DNA of 44,610 bases from Streptomyces guryensis (GTDB lineage: Bacteria > Actinomycetota > Actinomycetes > Streptomycetales > Streptomycetaceae), in contig NZ_JAJSBI010000046.1 in NCBI RefSeq assembly GCF_021261325.1, positions 1 to 44,610 of the forward strand, read 5' to 3'. This document shows, piece after piece, positions 24,626-33,010 of this stretch; position 1 is the first letter of the stretch; each line of letters starts with the position of its first letter. Made by a program: the position numbers and the translations under genes. The notes beneath the pieces are model-generated. The model was not told the origin of the DNA, ran no database searches, and worked only from the letters and a program-made list of their open reading frames with translations.

Positions 24626-25294
24626 CTAGGCGGTGACAAGGGCGAGGCAGAAGCCGTCGTAGCCCTTGGCGCCGACGGTCTGGAGGGTGGTGGCGGTGAG
24701 CCGGGGGTGCTCCGCGATCAGCTCGGTGAAGCGACGGACGCCCTGGACGCGCGGGTCGGTGTCGGCCGGGTCGGTGACCGCGCCTTCACGGACGACGTTG
24801 TCGCCGACGATGACGCTGCCTGGCCGGGTGAGCCTGAGCGCCCACTCCAGGTAGGCGGGGTTGGAGGGCTTGTCGGCGTCGATGAAGACCAGGTCGAACG
24901 GGCCTGCCCCCTCGTCCGCCAGCAGGGGCAGTGCGTCCAGGGCCGTCCCGACGCGCAGGTCGACGATGTCGTCGAGTCCGGCGCGGGAGACGTTGGCGGC
25001 GGCTACGGCGGCGTGGTGCTCGTCGGCCTCCAGCGTGACCAGGCGGCCGTCCGCCGGCAGGGCACGGGCGAGCCAGATCGTGCTGTAGCCGCCGAGGGTG
25101 CCGATCTCCAGGATCGAGCGGGCACCCTGGATCGTCGCCAGCAGGTTCAGCAGCTTGCCCTGGTTGGGGGCGACCTGGTGCGGCGGCAGCCCCGCCCTCT
25201 CACTGCCCGTGGCGGCCGCGAGCAGGGCTTCGTCCTCCTCGACCAGCAGGCCGTTGAAGTAGTCGTCGACGGCGGTCCAGGTCTGCTGGGACAC
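24626..25294 (-). CDS. SAM-dependent O-methyltransferase (COMT/PF01596 type)
   Basis: A 222-residue enzyme. The SAM-binding block is ILEIGTLGGYSTIWLARALP, the acidic loop VTLEADEHHAAVA, and the metal-site region FDLVFIDADKPSNPAYLEWAL, all standard for cation-dependent catechol-type O-methyltransferases. GTG 25294 has GAGGAGG seven bases upstream; a longer in-frame ORF overlaps helR and was rejected. It stands between the MOSC relic and helR and is read in the same direction as helR, but a palindrome between them suggests its own control. Substrate unknown. Confidence 0.9.
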   Translation of the reverse strand: MSQQTWTAVDDYFNGLLVEEDEALLAAATGSERAGLPPHQVAPNQGKLLNLLATIQGARSILEIGTLGGYSTIWLARALPADGRLVTLEADEHHAAVAAANVSRAGLDDIVDLRVGTALDALPLLADEGAGPFDLVFIDADKPSNPAYLEWALRLTRPGSVIVGDNVVREGAVTDPADTDPRVQGVRRFTELIAEHPRLTATTLQTVGAKGYDGFCLALVTA

Positions 25295-25320
25295 GGCGGG
25301 TTCCTCCTCGACAGCACTAA

Positions 25321-25335
25321 GTTCCTGAAGGGAAC
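25321..25335. promoter_or_regulatory. Inverted repeat upstream of the O-methyltransferase
   Basis: GTTCC-TGAAG-GGAAC, 27 bases before the GTG start. Perfect 5-bp arms with a 5-base centre resemble MarR/HxlR-type operators. No partner gene is present in the window. Confidence 0.35.
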
Positions 25336-25368
25336 CTACTAGGGGCTCCGATGGTCTGCCAAAGGTTT

Positions 25369-27537
25369 TCAGCTTGTGAGGACGACGAGTTGCTGCGTCG
25401 CCCGGGTCATGGCGACATACCGGTCGACCGCTCCTTCGACGCCCGTGCCGAACCCCTCCGGGTCGACGAGGACGACCAGGTCGAACTCGAGCCCCTTCGA
25501 CAGCTCCGGGGTCAGCGATCGGACCCGGGACGTCGCCGGGAACGCGGGATCGCCGATGACACAGGCGATCCCCTCGGCATGCGCGGCGAGCCAGGTGTCG
25601 AGGATCGAGTCCAGCTCCGCGACGGATCCGTGGACGACGGGAAGGCCGCTGCTGCGGATGGAGGTCGGCACGTTGGCGTCCGGGAGAACGGCCCGGATGA
25701 CCGGCGCGGCATCCGTCATGACCTCTTGCGGCGTGCGGTAGTTGATGCTCAGGGAGGCCACGCCGACCCGGTCCAGTCCGATCCGTTCGAGCCGTTCCTG
25801 CCACGTCTCCGTGAACCCGTGCCTGGCCTGCGCGCGGTCACCGACGATGGTGAAGCTCCGCGACGGGCAGCGCAGCAGCAGCATCTGCCACTCCGCGTCG
25901 GTGAGTTCCTGGGCCTCGTCCACGACGATGTGCGCGAACGGGCCGGCGAGCAGATCCGGTTCGGCGACGGTCAGTTCGGCCTCGTCGACCAGGCTGACCT
26001 TGGCGTCCTGGCCGCGCAACATCCTCACCAGGCCTTCGCCGTCGTCACCGTCGGCGCCGGAGTCGGCCACCGCGTCGATGAGGTTGTCCACGACCTGCGC
26101 CATGCGCTCGCGCTGGGCGGCGATGTCGGCCGCGTGCCGGCGCTTGCGCAGGGCCGTCGCCGGGTCGCCGAGCCGCTGCCGGGCGGCGTCCAGGAGCGGC
26201 AGATCGGACACCGTCCAGGCCTGGGCATCCGCCCGCTGCAGCTTGCTGACGTCGTCGCGAGTCAGCCAGGGCGCGCACATCCGCAGATAGGCCGGCACCG
26301 ACCACAGGTCCCCGACCAGGTCGGCCGCTTCGAGCATCGGCCATGCCCGGTTGAGGGCCCCGACCAGTTCCCGGTCCTGCCGCAGCGCCCTGCGGAACTG
26401 CTTCGGCGGCAGGTCGTCGCCGTCGTATCGGTCCCCCAGGATCGTGACCAGCTTCTCCCAGATCTGCTCACGCGCCTCGTTGTGCGGGGTGCCGGGTTCC
26501 GGCGCTTCGAACGCCTCGGCCCAGTCGTCGGCACTCAGCCGGATGTCGGTCCAGGCGACGGTGACCGTCATGCCCTCGGTGGGCGGTTCCTCGTAGAAGC
26601 GGACGGCCTTCTCGATCGCCTTCACCATCTCCGCCGACGACTTCAGACGGGCCACGTCGGGGTCGGTCTCGACGCTCGCGTCGGCTCCTTCGCCGACGAG
26701 GTCCCGCAGGATGCAGGTCTGCACACCCTCCTCGCCGAGGCTCGGCAGGACGTCGGCGACGTAGTCCAGGTAGGGGCGGTGCGGACCGACGAACAGTACG
26801 CCGCCACGACGGTGACCGAGGCGGGGGTCGGCGTAGAGCAGGTGGGCGGAGCGGTGCAGCGCGACGACGGTCTTGCCGGTGCCCGGACCGCCGTCGACGA
26901 CGAGAGCGCCCCGGGACCCGGCCCGGATGATGGCGTCCTGGTCGGCCTGGATGGTGGCGAGCACGTCCCGCATCCGGGCCGAACGGTTGCTGCCCAGGCT
27001 GGCGATGAACGCGGACTGGTCGTCGAGCGCGGCGCGCCCTTCGAGCCCGTCGGCGGTGAACACCTCGTCCCAGTAGTCGCTGATACGGCCTCGGGTCCAG
27101 CGGTACCTACGGCGGCTCGCCAGGCCCATCGGATGGGCGTGGGTCGCCGCGAAGAACGGCTCGGCGGCGGGTGAGCGCCAGTCGAGCAGCAGGCGCCGGC
27201 CCGTGCTGTCCGTCAGGCCGAGGCGTCCGATGTAGACGGGCTCGGGGTCGTCCGCGCCGACGATGTGTCCGAGACACAGGTCCAGGCCGAAACGGCGCAG
27301 TGCGCGCAGCCGGCCGGTCAGCCGGTGGACCTCGATGTCCCGGTCCATCGCCTGCCGGCCGATGCCGCCGGGACTCTTGAGCTCGGTGTCCAGCTGGGCG
27401 GACAGTTCGGCGATCGTCTGCGCGAGGCTCTCCGCGATGGCCGCGAAGTGCTGCTCGTCGCCGGCGATCAGCGCCGGGTCGGCCTTGGGGGCGAGTCGGT
27501 CGGGAAGGTCGAACGCACTGGTGGTCCGGGGGGTCAT
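25369..27537 (-). CDS. helR: HelR: RNA polymerase-rescuing HelD-type helicase
   Basis: About 722 residues from ATG 27537 (an in-frame ATG at 27558 adds seven). An N-terminal antiparallel coiled coil (AESLAQTIAELSAQLDTELK) precedes the UvrD/Rep-like motor: Walker A DGGPGTGKTVVALH, a central HelD-specific insert, Walker B HIVVDEAQELTDAEWQ, then SINYRTP, ELSKGLEFDLVVLVDPE and VDRYVAMTRATQQLVVL. HelR removes rifamycin from RNA polymerase and dislodges stalled complexes in Streptomyces, giving rifamycin tolerance. The sequence, length and upstream RAE element all fit HelR rather than general HelD. It faces a flavin oxidoreductase across a 180-base promoter region. Confidence 0.93.
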   Translation of the reverse strand: MTPRTTSAFDLPDRLAPKADPALIAGDEQHFAAIAESLAQTIAELSAQLDTELKSPGGIGRQAMDRDIEVHRLTGRLRALRRFGLDLCLGHIVGADDPEPVYIGRLGLTDSTGRRLLLDWRSPAAEPFFAATHAHPMGLASRRRYRWTRGRISDYWDEVFTADGLEGRAALDDQSAFIASLGSNRSARMRDVLATIQADQDAIIRAGSRGALVVDGGPGTGKTVVALHRSAHLLYADPRLGHRRGGVLFVGPHRPYLDYVADVLPSLGEEGVQTCILRDLVGEGADASVETDPDVARLKSSAEMVKAIEKAVRFYEEPPTEGMTVTVAWTDIRLSADDWAEAFEAPEPGTPHNEAREQIWEKLVTILGDRYDGDDLPPKQFRRALRQDRELVGALNRAWPMLEAADLVGDLWSVPAYLRMCAPWLTRDDVSKLQRADAQAWTVSDLPLLDAARQRLGDPATALRKRRHAADIAAQRERMAQVVDNLIDAVADSGADGDDGEGLVRMLRGQDAKVSLVDEAELTVAEPDLLAGPFAHIVVDEAQELTDAEWQMLLLRCPSRSFTIVGDRAQARHGFTETWQERLERIGLDRVGVASLSINYRTPQEVMTDAAPVIRAVLPDANVPTSIRSSGLPVVHGSVAELDSILDTWLAAHAEGIACVIGDPAFPATSRVRSLTPELSKGLEFDLVVLVDPEGFGTGVEGAVDRYVAMTRATQQLVVLTS

Positions 27538-27617
27538 GTCACCAGACAGAACATGCACTTCGTGAGTCTCCCATTTCCGCAGCTTGTGGCCTCGACGTGC
27601 GATTGTGCGGCACGACC

Positions 27618-27638
27618 GGGTCCTTGCCGCAAGCCCCC
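27618..27638. promoter_or_regulatory. Rifamycin-associated element (RAE) between helR and flavin oxidoreductase
   Basis: The core CTTGCCGCAAG (27623-27633) is a perfect inverted repeat flanked by GGG and CCC. Read on the minus strand it is GGGGCTTGCGGCAAGG, near-identical to the RAE I recall upstream of rifamycin-inactivating genes and helR. It lies about 80 bases before helR. Its TTGCCG also serves as a -35 box for the plus-strand promoter listed separately. Confidence 0.8.
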
Positions 27639-27652
27639 CACTGCGCTATAAG
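27624..27652 (+). promoter_or_regulatory. Sigma-A-type promoter reading toward the flavin oxidoreductase
   Basis: TTGCCG (27624-27629), a 17-base spacer and TATAAG (27647-27652). The -35 lies within the RAE. Transcription would start near 27659, giving a leader of about 60 bases before the ATG at 27719. Confidence 0.65.
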
Positions 27653-27718
27653 TTGAAAGTGGCAAGGAGTGCGTGACCTCCTTGCCTTGGTTTTTTCTGC
27701 CGTCGGAGAATGGCGGCC

Positions 27719-28684
27719 ATGGGACTGTCCACGGCGTTCACGGAACTGTTCGGTGTGCAGCATCCGATCGCTCTCGCCCCGATGGGCGGGTCCGCCGGGG
27801 GCGCCCTGACGGCGGCGGTCTCGCGCGGCGGCGGGCTCGGGCTGCTGGGCAGTGGGAACGGGGATCAGGAGTGGCTGGCCCGTGAACTGCCTCTGGCGGC
27901 CGACGGAGTGGCCGGGAAGCCCTGGGGTATCGGCTTTCAGGCGTGGGCGATCGACGTCGATGTGGTCGTGCGGGCACTGGAACACCGTCCGGCGGCGGTG
28001 ATGTTGTCCTTCGGCGACCCGGGCCCCTTCGCGGAACGCATCCGCGAAGCGGGCACCACGCTGATCATTCAGGTCACCGACCTGGAGGAGGCCCGCAGGG
28101 CTTTGGACCTGGGCGCCGATGTGATCGTGGCACAAGGCACCGAAGCGGGCGGGCACGGCGCCCGGCACGGTCGGTCCACGCTGCCGTTCGTGCCGGTCGT
28201 GGTGGACCTGGCGGCGCCGGTTCCGGTGCTGGCGGCCGGCGGGATCGCCGACGGCCGCGGCGTGGCGGCCGCCCTGGCCCTGGGGGTCGACGGGGCGCTG
28301 ATCGGCACCCGCTTCCAGGCCACCGCCGAGGCCCTGGTCGCCCCCGCGACCGCCAGGGCGATCGTCGAGGGGCGGGGGGAGGACACCGAGCGCAACCGGG
28401 TGCTGGACATCGCCCGCGCCTCGCGATGGCCGGCGAGGTACTCCGCGCGTACCCTCGGCCACCCCTTCCTCGACAGCTGGCGGGGCCGGGAGGACGAACT
28501 CGCTGCCACGCCCGAGGCACGGCAGGAGTATCAGGACGCCCTGGCACGCGGCACGATCCCCGCATTGCCGCACTGGGCCGGCGAGGCCGTCGACCTCATC
28601 CACGACCTGCCGTCCGCGGCCGACCTGGTCGGCGCCCTGACCGCCCAGGCCGAGGACGCACTGGCCCGAGCCGGCAGGCGCTGA
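27719..28684 (+). CDS. FMN-dependent nitronate monooxygenase / flavin oxidoreductase family
   Basis: A 321-residue TIM-barrel flavoprotein of the NMO/2-nitropropane dioxygenase family. Features are the N-terminal QHPIALAPMGGSAGG, the flavin-phosphate motif AQGTEAGGHGARHG, and VLAAGGIADGRGVAAALALGVDGALIGTRF. ATG 27719 is ten bases after GGAG; an earlier ATG at 27710 is too close to that site. Members oxidise nitronates or reduce quinones and enoyl substrates; the substrate here is unknown. Its promoter overlaps the RAE, so it may be induced together with helR by rifamycins, a link I infer from the DNA only. Confidence 0.88.
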   Translation: MGLSTAFTELFGVQHPIALAPMGGSAGGALTAAVSRGGGLGLLGSGNGDQEWLARELPLAADGVAGKPWGIGFQAWAIDVDVVVRALEHRPAAVMLSFGDPGPFAERIREAGTTLIIQVTDLEEARRALDLGADVIVAQGTEAGGHGARHGRSTLPFVPVVVDLAAPVPVLAAGGIADGRGVAAALALGVDGALIGTRFQATAEALVAPATARAIVEGRGEDTERNRVLDIARASRWPARYSARTLGHPFLDSWRGREDELAATPEARQEYQDALARGTIPALPHWAGEAVDLIHDLPSAADLVGALTAQAEDALARAGRR

Positions 28685-28711
28685 CCTGGTGACACGGGAA
28701 GAGCGAGGCGC

Positions 28712-29230
28712 TCAGGCCGGTTCGCCGCGCAGGATGCTGTAGCGCACGCCGTCACGCCACTGCCCGTCGCGGAAGGCGACGCTGCGCAGGACGCCCTCTC
28801 GGGTGAACCCGACCTTTTCCAGCGCGCGTTGTTCGGGGAAGTTGTCCGCTTCGGTGTCCGCCTCGATGCGTACGGCCGTGGTGTTCGCGAACAGGTAGTG
28901 GACCAACTGCCGTTGCGCCTCGGTCCCGACGCCCCGTCCGCGGGCCTCCGGCAGCAGATTGATGCCCATGTTCCAGTAGGTGGTGGTCCGGGTGGGCCTG
29001 ACCTGCCGCCAGGCGACGAACCCCAGCCGCTCCGCGCCGCGCACCACCATCAGATGCCCTCCGTCGTCCCCGAGCAGTGCGTTCTCCGCCCACTGGCGCC
29101 GCCAGCGCCCGGTGTCCGACCAGCCCCACCACTGGAAGGGCACGACGGTCTCCGGGTCGATGAGGAACCGTTCCATGACAGGCAGGTCGGCCTCGGCCAC
29201 CGGACGCAGCGCGACATCGTCGATGCTCAT
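28712..29230 (-). CDS. GNAT-family N-acetyltransferase
   Basis: A 172-residue protein from ATG 29230 (a GTG at 29239 is also possible). The pyrophosphate-binding loop LPEARGRGVGTEAQRQLVHYLF and the C-terminal NFPEQRALEKVGFTREGVLRS are typical of the RimJ/RimL-like branch (Acetyltransf_3). The substrate cannot be told. It converges on the flavin oxidoreductase gene, 27 bases apart, with no clear terminator between. Confidence 0.88.
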   Translation of the reverse strand: MSIDDVALRPVAEADLPVMERFLIDPETVVPFQWWGWSDTGRWRRQWAENALLGDDGGHLMVVRGAERLGFVAWRQVRPTRTTTYWNMGINLLPEARGRGVGTEAQRQLVHYLFANTTAVRIEADTEADNFPEQRALEKVGFTREGVLRSVAFRDGQWRDGVRYSILRGEPA

Positions 29231-29282
29231 GTGCGCCACCCTACGGCGCGGCCCGGCGATTGCCAGTGGCCCCTGGACAGGA

Positions 29283-29825
29283 TCAACTCCCTTGCCGTGC
29301 CCAGCCGGTGGCGGCCACCACCTCGCGCGCGATGTCCCCGACGGTGCGGCCGTCCGTCACGACACGGACCGCCTCCGCCGGAGCCCGCCGGTCCAGGATC
29401 CGGGCCTTGCGGGCGCTGCCCTCCAGCTCCTTCTCCAGCTCCGAGCCGAGTTCCCGGCGTACCAGCCGCTCTCGGGCGGTGGCGTCGGAGGCGGTGAGCA
29501 GGACCCGTACGGCCCGTACGTCGACCCCCATGGCGCGCTCGAACATGCCGGCCGCCTCAGGGAGCACACTCACCGTGTTCGTGTAGATCAGGCGGCGGTA
29601 ACCGAGCCGGGCGAAGTTCGCCCATACCGCGGTCAGGTTGCTCTCGGTGATCGCCGTACGCCGCGGGTCGCCTTCCGGGGCCGGGTGCACCTGGCCCATG
29701 AAGTCACCGTCGATGATCGCGTGAGCGACCGCGGCGGCCCGCAGCAGCGCCGACACCTCCCACCCGACCGTCGTCTTTCCGACTCCGGCCCGTCCTCCGA
29801 TGAGCAGCAACTCCGCGCGGTCCAT
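29283..29825 (-). CDS. P-loop NTPase, small kinase-like
   Basis: A 180-residue single-domain protein. The Walker A is GGRAGVGKTTVGWE at residues 10-23, followed by AIIDGDFMGQVHP, which resembles the substrate loop of small nucleoside or shikimate-type kinases, and TASDATARERLVRRELGS, a lid-like arginine-rich segment. Homologues in actinomycetes are annotated only as ATPases. It lies 53 bases upstream of the GNAT gene, in the same direction. Function unknown. Confidence 0.8.
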   Translation of the reverse strand: MDRAELLLIGGRAGVGKTTVGWEVSALLRAAAVAHAIIDGDFMGQVHPAPEGDPRRTAITESNLTAVWANFARLGYRRLIYTNTVSVLPEAAGMFERAMGVDVRAVRVLLTASDATARERLVRRELGSELEKELEGSARKARILDRRAPAEAVRVVTDGRTVGDIAREVVAATGWARQGS

Positions 29826-29904
29826 GGGGCGCAGCGTGCCAGTTCGCAGCCGTCCGACGCGATCCGATATCGGTCGGTCCTCTGACTCGGTGTTCGCTCG
29901 GCAC

Positions 29905-31119
29905 TCACTCGGTCAGATCCAGCCCCGTCATGAGTTCGGCGAAGGCGTGGGCCGCGGCGGGTGAGGTGAGGAGGCGATCGAGGCGGGCGCGGGCGAGGTT
30001 GCGGTGGAAGGGGCCGGATTCGGCGGCGTCGCCGGCGTCGTGGAGCGTGCGGGTGAGCCAGTGGGAGAACTCCTGGTCGTTCCAGACGCGGCGCAGGCAG
30101 CGCTGCGAGTAGCTGCGCAGGGCGGTGTCGTCGTCGTCGCGGACGGCGTCCCGGACGGCTCGGGCGAAGACGTCGGCGTCGTGGAGGGCGAGGTTCATGC
30201 CCTTGCCGCCCATGGGCGAGACGATGTGAGCGGCGTCGCCGACGAGATGGAGGCGGCCGTACTGCATGGGGTCGTGGACGAGGCTGCGGAGCCGGAAGGT
30301 CTCGCGGTCGGTGATCGGGCCGACCGGGAGGGCGGGGTCGGCGAGCCGGGTGCGCAGGGCGTCCCAGATGCGGGCGTCGGGCCAGGCGTCCGGGTGGTCG
30401 TCGGGCGGGCACTGGAGGTAGTAGCGGCTGGCCTGCGGGCCGCGGGGGAAGTGGGCGGCGAAGCCGTGCGGGCTGACGGCGAGGAGCGGGTGGGCCGGGG
30501 GCGGGGCGTCGGCGAGGACGGTGAGCCAGCCGATGCCGTGGTCCTGGGCGTACGCGGTGAGCGCGCCGTCGGGGACGGCGGTGCGGCTGATGCCGTGGTC
30601 ACCGTCGCAGCCGGCCACGAAGGCGCAGCTGACGGTGCGGAGGGCGCCGTCGGCGGTGCGGTAGCGGACGGTCGGGCGGTCGCCGGTCAGGTCGTGCAGG
30701 GAGACGTCGGCGGCCTCGAAGCGCAGATCGCCGCCGTCGGCGAGGTATACGGCGGTCAGCTTCTGGACCAGTACCTGCTGGGGGCAGAGGCGGGCCCGGG
30801 GGCCTTCGGAGCCGTCGTTGTCGGACACCAGGTGGCTCTCGCCGTCCACCCGGAGCTCCAGGATGCCGTCGTACGGGATCCCGCCCAGGACGCGGTCGGC
30901 CAGCCCCCAGGAGTCGAACATCCGCACGGCGCGGGTTTCGACGATGCCGGCCCGCTGGCGCTGCGCCACGTACTCACGGCTGCGGCGCTCCAGGACGACG
31001 CAGTCGATACCGCTGCGTCGCAGCAGGTTGGCGACGGTCAGACCCGCCGGGCCCGCGCCGATCACGACGACGGTCGTGGATTCCGGTGAATCCGTCAACT
31101 CCCCTGTTTTTTCTGCCAC
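29905..31119 (-). CDS. pobA: FAD-dependent aromatic hydroxylase, probable 4-hydroxybenzoate 3-monooxygenase
   Basis: A 404-residue group A flavoprotein monooxygenase. It has the FAD dinucleotide motif VVVIGAGPAGLTVANLLRRSGIDC near residue 17, the AGCDGDHGISR motif in the middle and LVGDAAHIVSPMGGKGMNLALHDA near residue 285. Length and features such as RRVWNDQEFSHWLT fit PobA rather than the longer rifampicin monooxygenase Rox. It converts 4-hydroxybenzoate to protocatechuate using NAD(P)H and oxygen. GTG 31119 has GGAGG seven bases upstream. It lies near helR, but no RAE is visible upstream of it. Confidence 0.85.
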   Translation of the reverse strand: MAEKTGELTDSPESTTVVVIGAGPAGLTVANLLRRSGIDCVVLERRSREYVAQRQRAGIVETRAVRMFDSWGLADRVLGGIPYDGILELRVDGESHLVSDNDGSEGPRARLCPQQVLVQKLTAVYLADGGDLRFEAADVSLHDLTGDRPTVRYRTADGALRTVSCAFVAGCDGDHGISRTAVPDGALTAYAQDHGIGWLTVLADAPPPAHPLLAVSPHGFAAHFPRGPQASRYYLQCPPDDHPDAWPDARIWDALRTRLADPALPVGPITDRETFRLRSLVHDPMQYGRLHLVGDAAHIVSPMGGKGMNLALHDADVFARAVRDAVRDDDDTALRSYSQRCLRRVWNDQEFSHWLTRTLHDAGDAAESGPFHRNLARARLDRLLTSPAAAHAFAELMTGLDLTE

Positions 31120-31264
31120 TTGACCACCTCCGCTGCCAGACTAGCCCAGCCCCTGCGCCGCGCGGGCAAGCGGCGGGCGGCCGGCTGCCCGCCCCGGGCG
31201 CGAGCAACAAGTGAGGCGAACGGGCGGCGGGGCCGGCTCACGCACGGCCCCGTCCGCGGACGGG

Positions 31265-31852
31265 TCACCGGCCGCGCAGCGCCGTCAGCGCGGCGGCGAG
31301 GTCGGCCGGGCGGGGGCGGTTGTGCGGGAGCCTGCCGAGCAGGGCCGCCATGCCGCAGGTGTCGGTGAGGGCGGAGAAGACCAGGCCGCCCGCGATGGCC
31401 GCCGAGACGAGCTGGAAGGCCGGGTGCACGAGGAGGCCGAGTGCTAGGCCCACGAGCACCATCGTGCCCGCGGTGAACCGCACCTGGCGCTCCATGCCCC
31501 AGGCAGTCCGCGGCTTGTGGGCCGCCGGCCGGTGCAGGTCGTGTCCCGCGGCGGCCCAGGCACCGGTGCCGCCGGCCAGCGTCGCGGCCGGGACGCCCTG
31601 GTCGGCCAGGAGCTTGCAGGCGTTCTCCGAGCGGGCCCCGGAGGCACACACGACGAGGATCTCGCCGCGTTCGGCGGCGTGCCGGATGTCCGGCAGGGCG
31701 CGACGGACCTGATCGAGGGGGATGTTGAGCGCACCGGGCAGATGGCCGGAGGCGTACTCGCCGGGCGTGCGCACGTCGATGACGGTCAGCCGGTGGAGCA
31801 GGCCATGGACCTGGTCGGTGGCGAGGGCGGAGGGAACGGGGGAAGCAGTCAC
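31265..31852 (-). CDS. Rhodanese with C-terminal DUF2892 membrane domain
   Basis: A 195-residue protein. Residues 1-105 are a rhodanese with active-site loop VVCASGARSENA (Cys near residue 69), taking persulfide sulfur. Residues 120-170 are two membrane helices of the DUF2892 type (MVLVGLALGLLVHPAFQLVSAAIAGGLVF). Such fusions occur in persulfide and thiosulfate detoxification loci. GTG 31852 is preceded by AAGGA. It diverges from the cstR-like gene across a 14-bp operator, so that repressor probably controls it. Confidence 0.88.
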   Translation of the reverse strand: MTASPVPSALATDQVHGLLHRLTVIDVRTPGEYASGHLPGALNIPLDQVRRALPDIRHAAERGEILVVCASGARSENACKLLADQGVPAATLAGGTGAWAAAGHDLHRPAAHKPRTAWGMERQVRFTAGTMVLVGLALGLLVHPAFQLVSAAIAGGLVFSALTDTCGMAALLGRLPHNRPRPADLAAALTALRGR

Positions 31853-31909
31853 GGCAGTTGTGATCCTTGTTCGTGTGTGTTCGACACCGTCCCGAACCGG
31901 GACGTACAG

Positions 31910-31923
31910 TACCCCTAGGGGTA
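31910..31923. promoter_or_regulatory. CstR/CsoR-type operator 1
   Basis: TACCCCTAGGGGTA, a perfect palindrome, between the divergent rhodanese and repressor genes. A plausible repressor promoter (TCGACA at 31881-31886, 18 bases, TACAGT at 31905-31910) ends exactly at the operator, allowing autorepression. Confidence 0.8.
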
Positions 31924-31944
31924 TACGTTGACGGAGGAGTCGTC

Positions 31945-32232
31945 GTGGACATGGAGCTCGCGGGTGCGGAACTGAAGGCAGTGCTCAACCGGCTGCGTCG
32001 CGCTCAGGGCCAGATCGCCGGGGTGATCCGGATGATCGAGGAGGGGCGTGACTGCGAGGACGTCATCACTCAGCTCGCCGCCGCCTCCCGGGCCCTGGAC
32101 CGGGCGGGTTTCGCCATCATCGCCACCGGTCTGCAGCAGTGCCTGACCGACGTCGGGTCCGGCCGCAGGAACGGCGAGGACGTCGAGCAGATGCGCGCCC
32201 GGCTGGAGAAGCTGTTCCTGTCACTGGCGTGA
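31945..32232 (+). CDS. CsoR/CstR-family repressor, CstR-like persulfide sensor
   Basis: A 95-residue all-helical DUF156 repressor. The LNRLRRAQGQIAGVIRMIEEGRDCEDV block is the family signature. Copper-sensing CsoR uses a Cys-His-Cys trio; here Cys37 and Cys66 are present, but the His position (four before the second Cys) is Gly62. That pattern fits CstR, which senses persulfides by forming a Cys-Cys polysulfide bridge. GTG 31945 was chosen because GGAGGAG ends five bases before it. The neighbours (rhodaneses, persulfide dioxygenase fusion, sulfite exporter) all agree. Confidence 0.88.
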   Translation: MDMELAGAELKAVLNRLRRAQGQIAGVIRMIEEGRDCEDVITQLAAASRALDRAGFAIIATGLQQCLTDVGSGRRNGEDVEQMRARLEKLFLSLA

Positions 32233-32261
32233 CACGGCCCGCACGCGCCGGCGGCCGTCAC
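32229..32261. terminator. Possible bidirectional terminator between convergent genes
   Basis: GTGACACGGCC (32229-32239) pairs, with one bulge, with GGCCGTCAC (32253-32261). It spans the stop codons of the cstR-like gene and the TauE gene. Confidence 0.4.
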
Positions 32262-33010
32262 ACCGCCGGGCCGAACAGCATGAGCCCGGCCACACCCAGC
32301 AGTACCAGGGCGAAGATCCGCTGAAGCGCCTGCCCCGACACCTTCGTGGCGAGGCGCTTGCCGTCCCAGGCTCCGAGGACCGCGGCCCCGGCGAACGGTC
32401 CGATCACGGCCCAGTCCAGCCCGTCGGCCGTACCCGCGCGCAGCGCCAGGGCGGCGACCGAGTTGAGGGTGATGACCAGCAGGCTCGTCCCCACCGCCGC
32501 CCGCATGCGCAGCCCGAGGACACCCACCAGGGCCGGTACGGCGAGGAAACCGCCGCCCACCCCGAGGACTCCGGTGACCGCCCCGAGCCCGGCCCCCGCC
32601 GCGGCCGCGCGGCCGGGGCGGACCGCACGGACGGCGGCATCGGGCGAGCCGGGCCGCGGGCGCAGCATGCGCACCGCGGCGACCAGCGCCACCAGGGCGA
32701 AGGCCGCGGTGAGTACGGCCGCCGGCAGCCGTGCCGCGACGAGGCCGCCGAGCATGGCGGGTCCGATGCCCGCGGCCGCGAACAGCAGTCCGGTGCGCCA
32801 GCGGACATGGCCGTCCCGGGCGTGCGCGGGCAGTGCGGCGGCCGTGGTGACGGCCACGATGACCAGGCTGGCGGTGGTGGCCGCGACCGGGGTGAAACCG
32901 AGCAGGTAGATCAGGGCGGGGACGGCCAGGACGCTGCCGCCTCCCCCGAGCGCGCCCAGCGCCACACCGATGACGGCACCGGACAGCAGCGCGAGGAGGA
33001 GAACGCTCAC
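32258..33010 (-). CDS. TauE/SafE-family sulfite/sulfonate exporter
   Basis: A 250-residue membrane protein with about eight helices and the twin family motifs GALGGGGSVLAVPALIYLLG near the N-terminus and GVLGVGGGFLAVPALVGVLG at the start of the second half. It would export sulfite made by the persulfide dioxygenase. GTG 33010 overlaps the rhodanese stop (GTGA), so the two are co-translated; the much longer in-frame ORF upstream is antisense-like and was rejected. It is the last gene of the three-gene operon. Confidence 0.9.
   Translation of the reverse strand: MSVLLLALLSGAVIGVALGALGGGGSVLAVPALIYLLGFTPVAATTASLVIVAVTTAAALPAHARDGHVRWRTGLLFAAAGIGPAMLGGLVAARLPAAVLTAAFALVALVAAVRMLRPRPGSPDAAVRAVRPGRAAAAGAGLGAVTGVLGVGGGFLAVPALVGVLGLRMRAAVGTSLLVITLNSVAALALRAGTADGLDWAVIGPFAGAAVLGAWDGKRLATKVSGQALQRIFALVLLGVAGLMLFGPAV

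Noticed and set aside
29905..31119. Rifampicin monooxygenase (Rox) near helR
   Set aside because: The length (404) and the PobA-like C-terminal motifs fit 4-hydroxybenzoate hydroxylase, and no RAE is found upstream.
31120..31264. A second RAE or an operator before pobA
   Set aside because: No CTTGC-N-GCAAG repeat or other palindrome of good quality.
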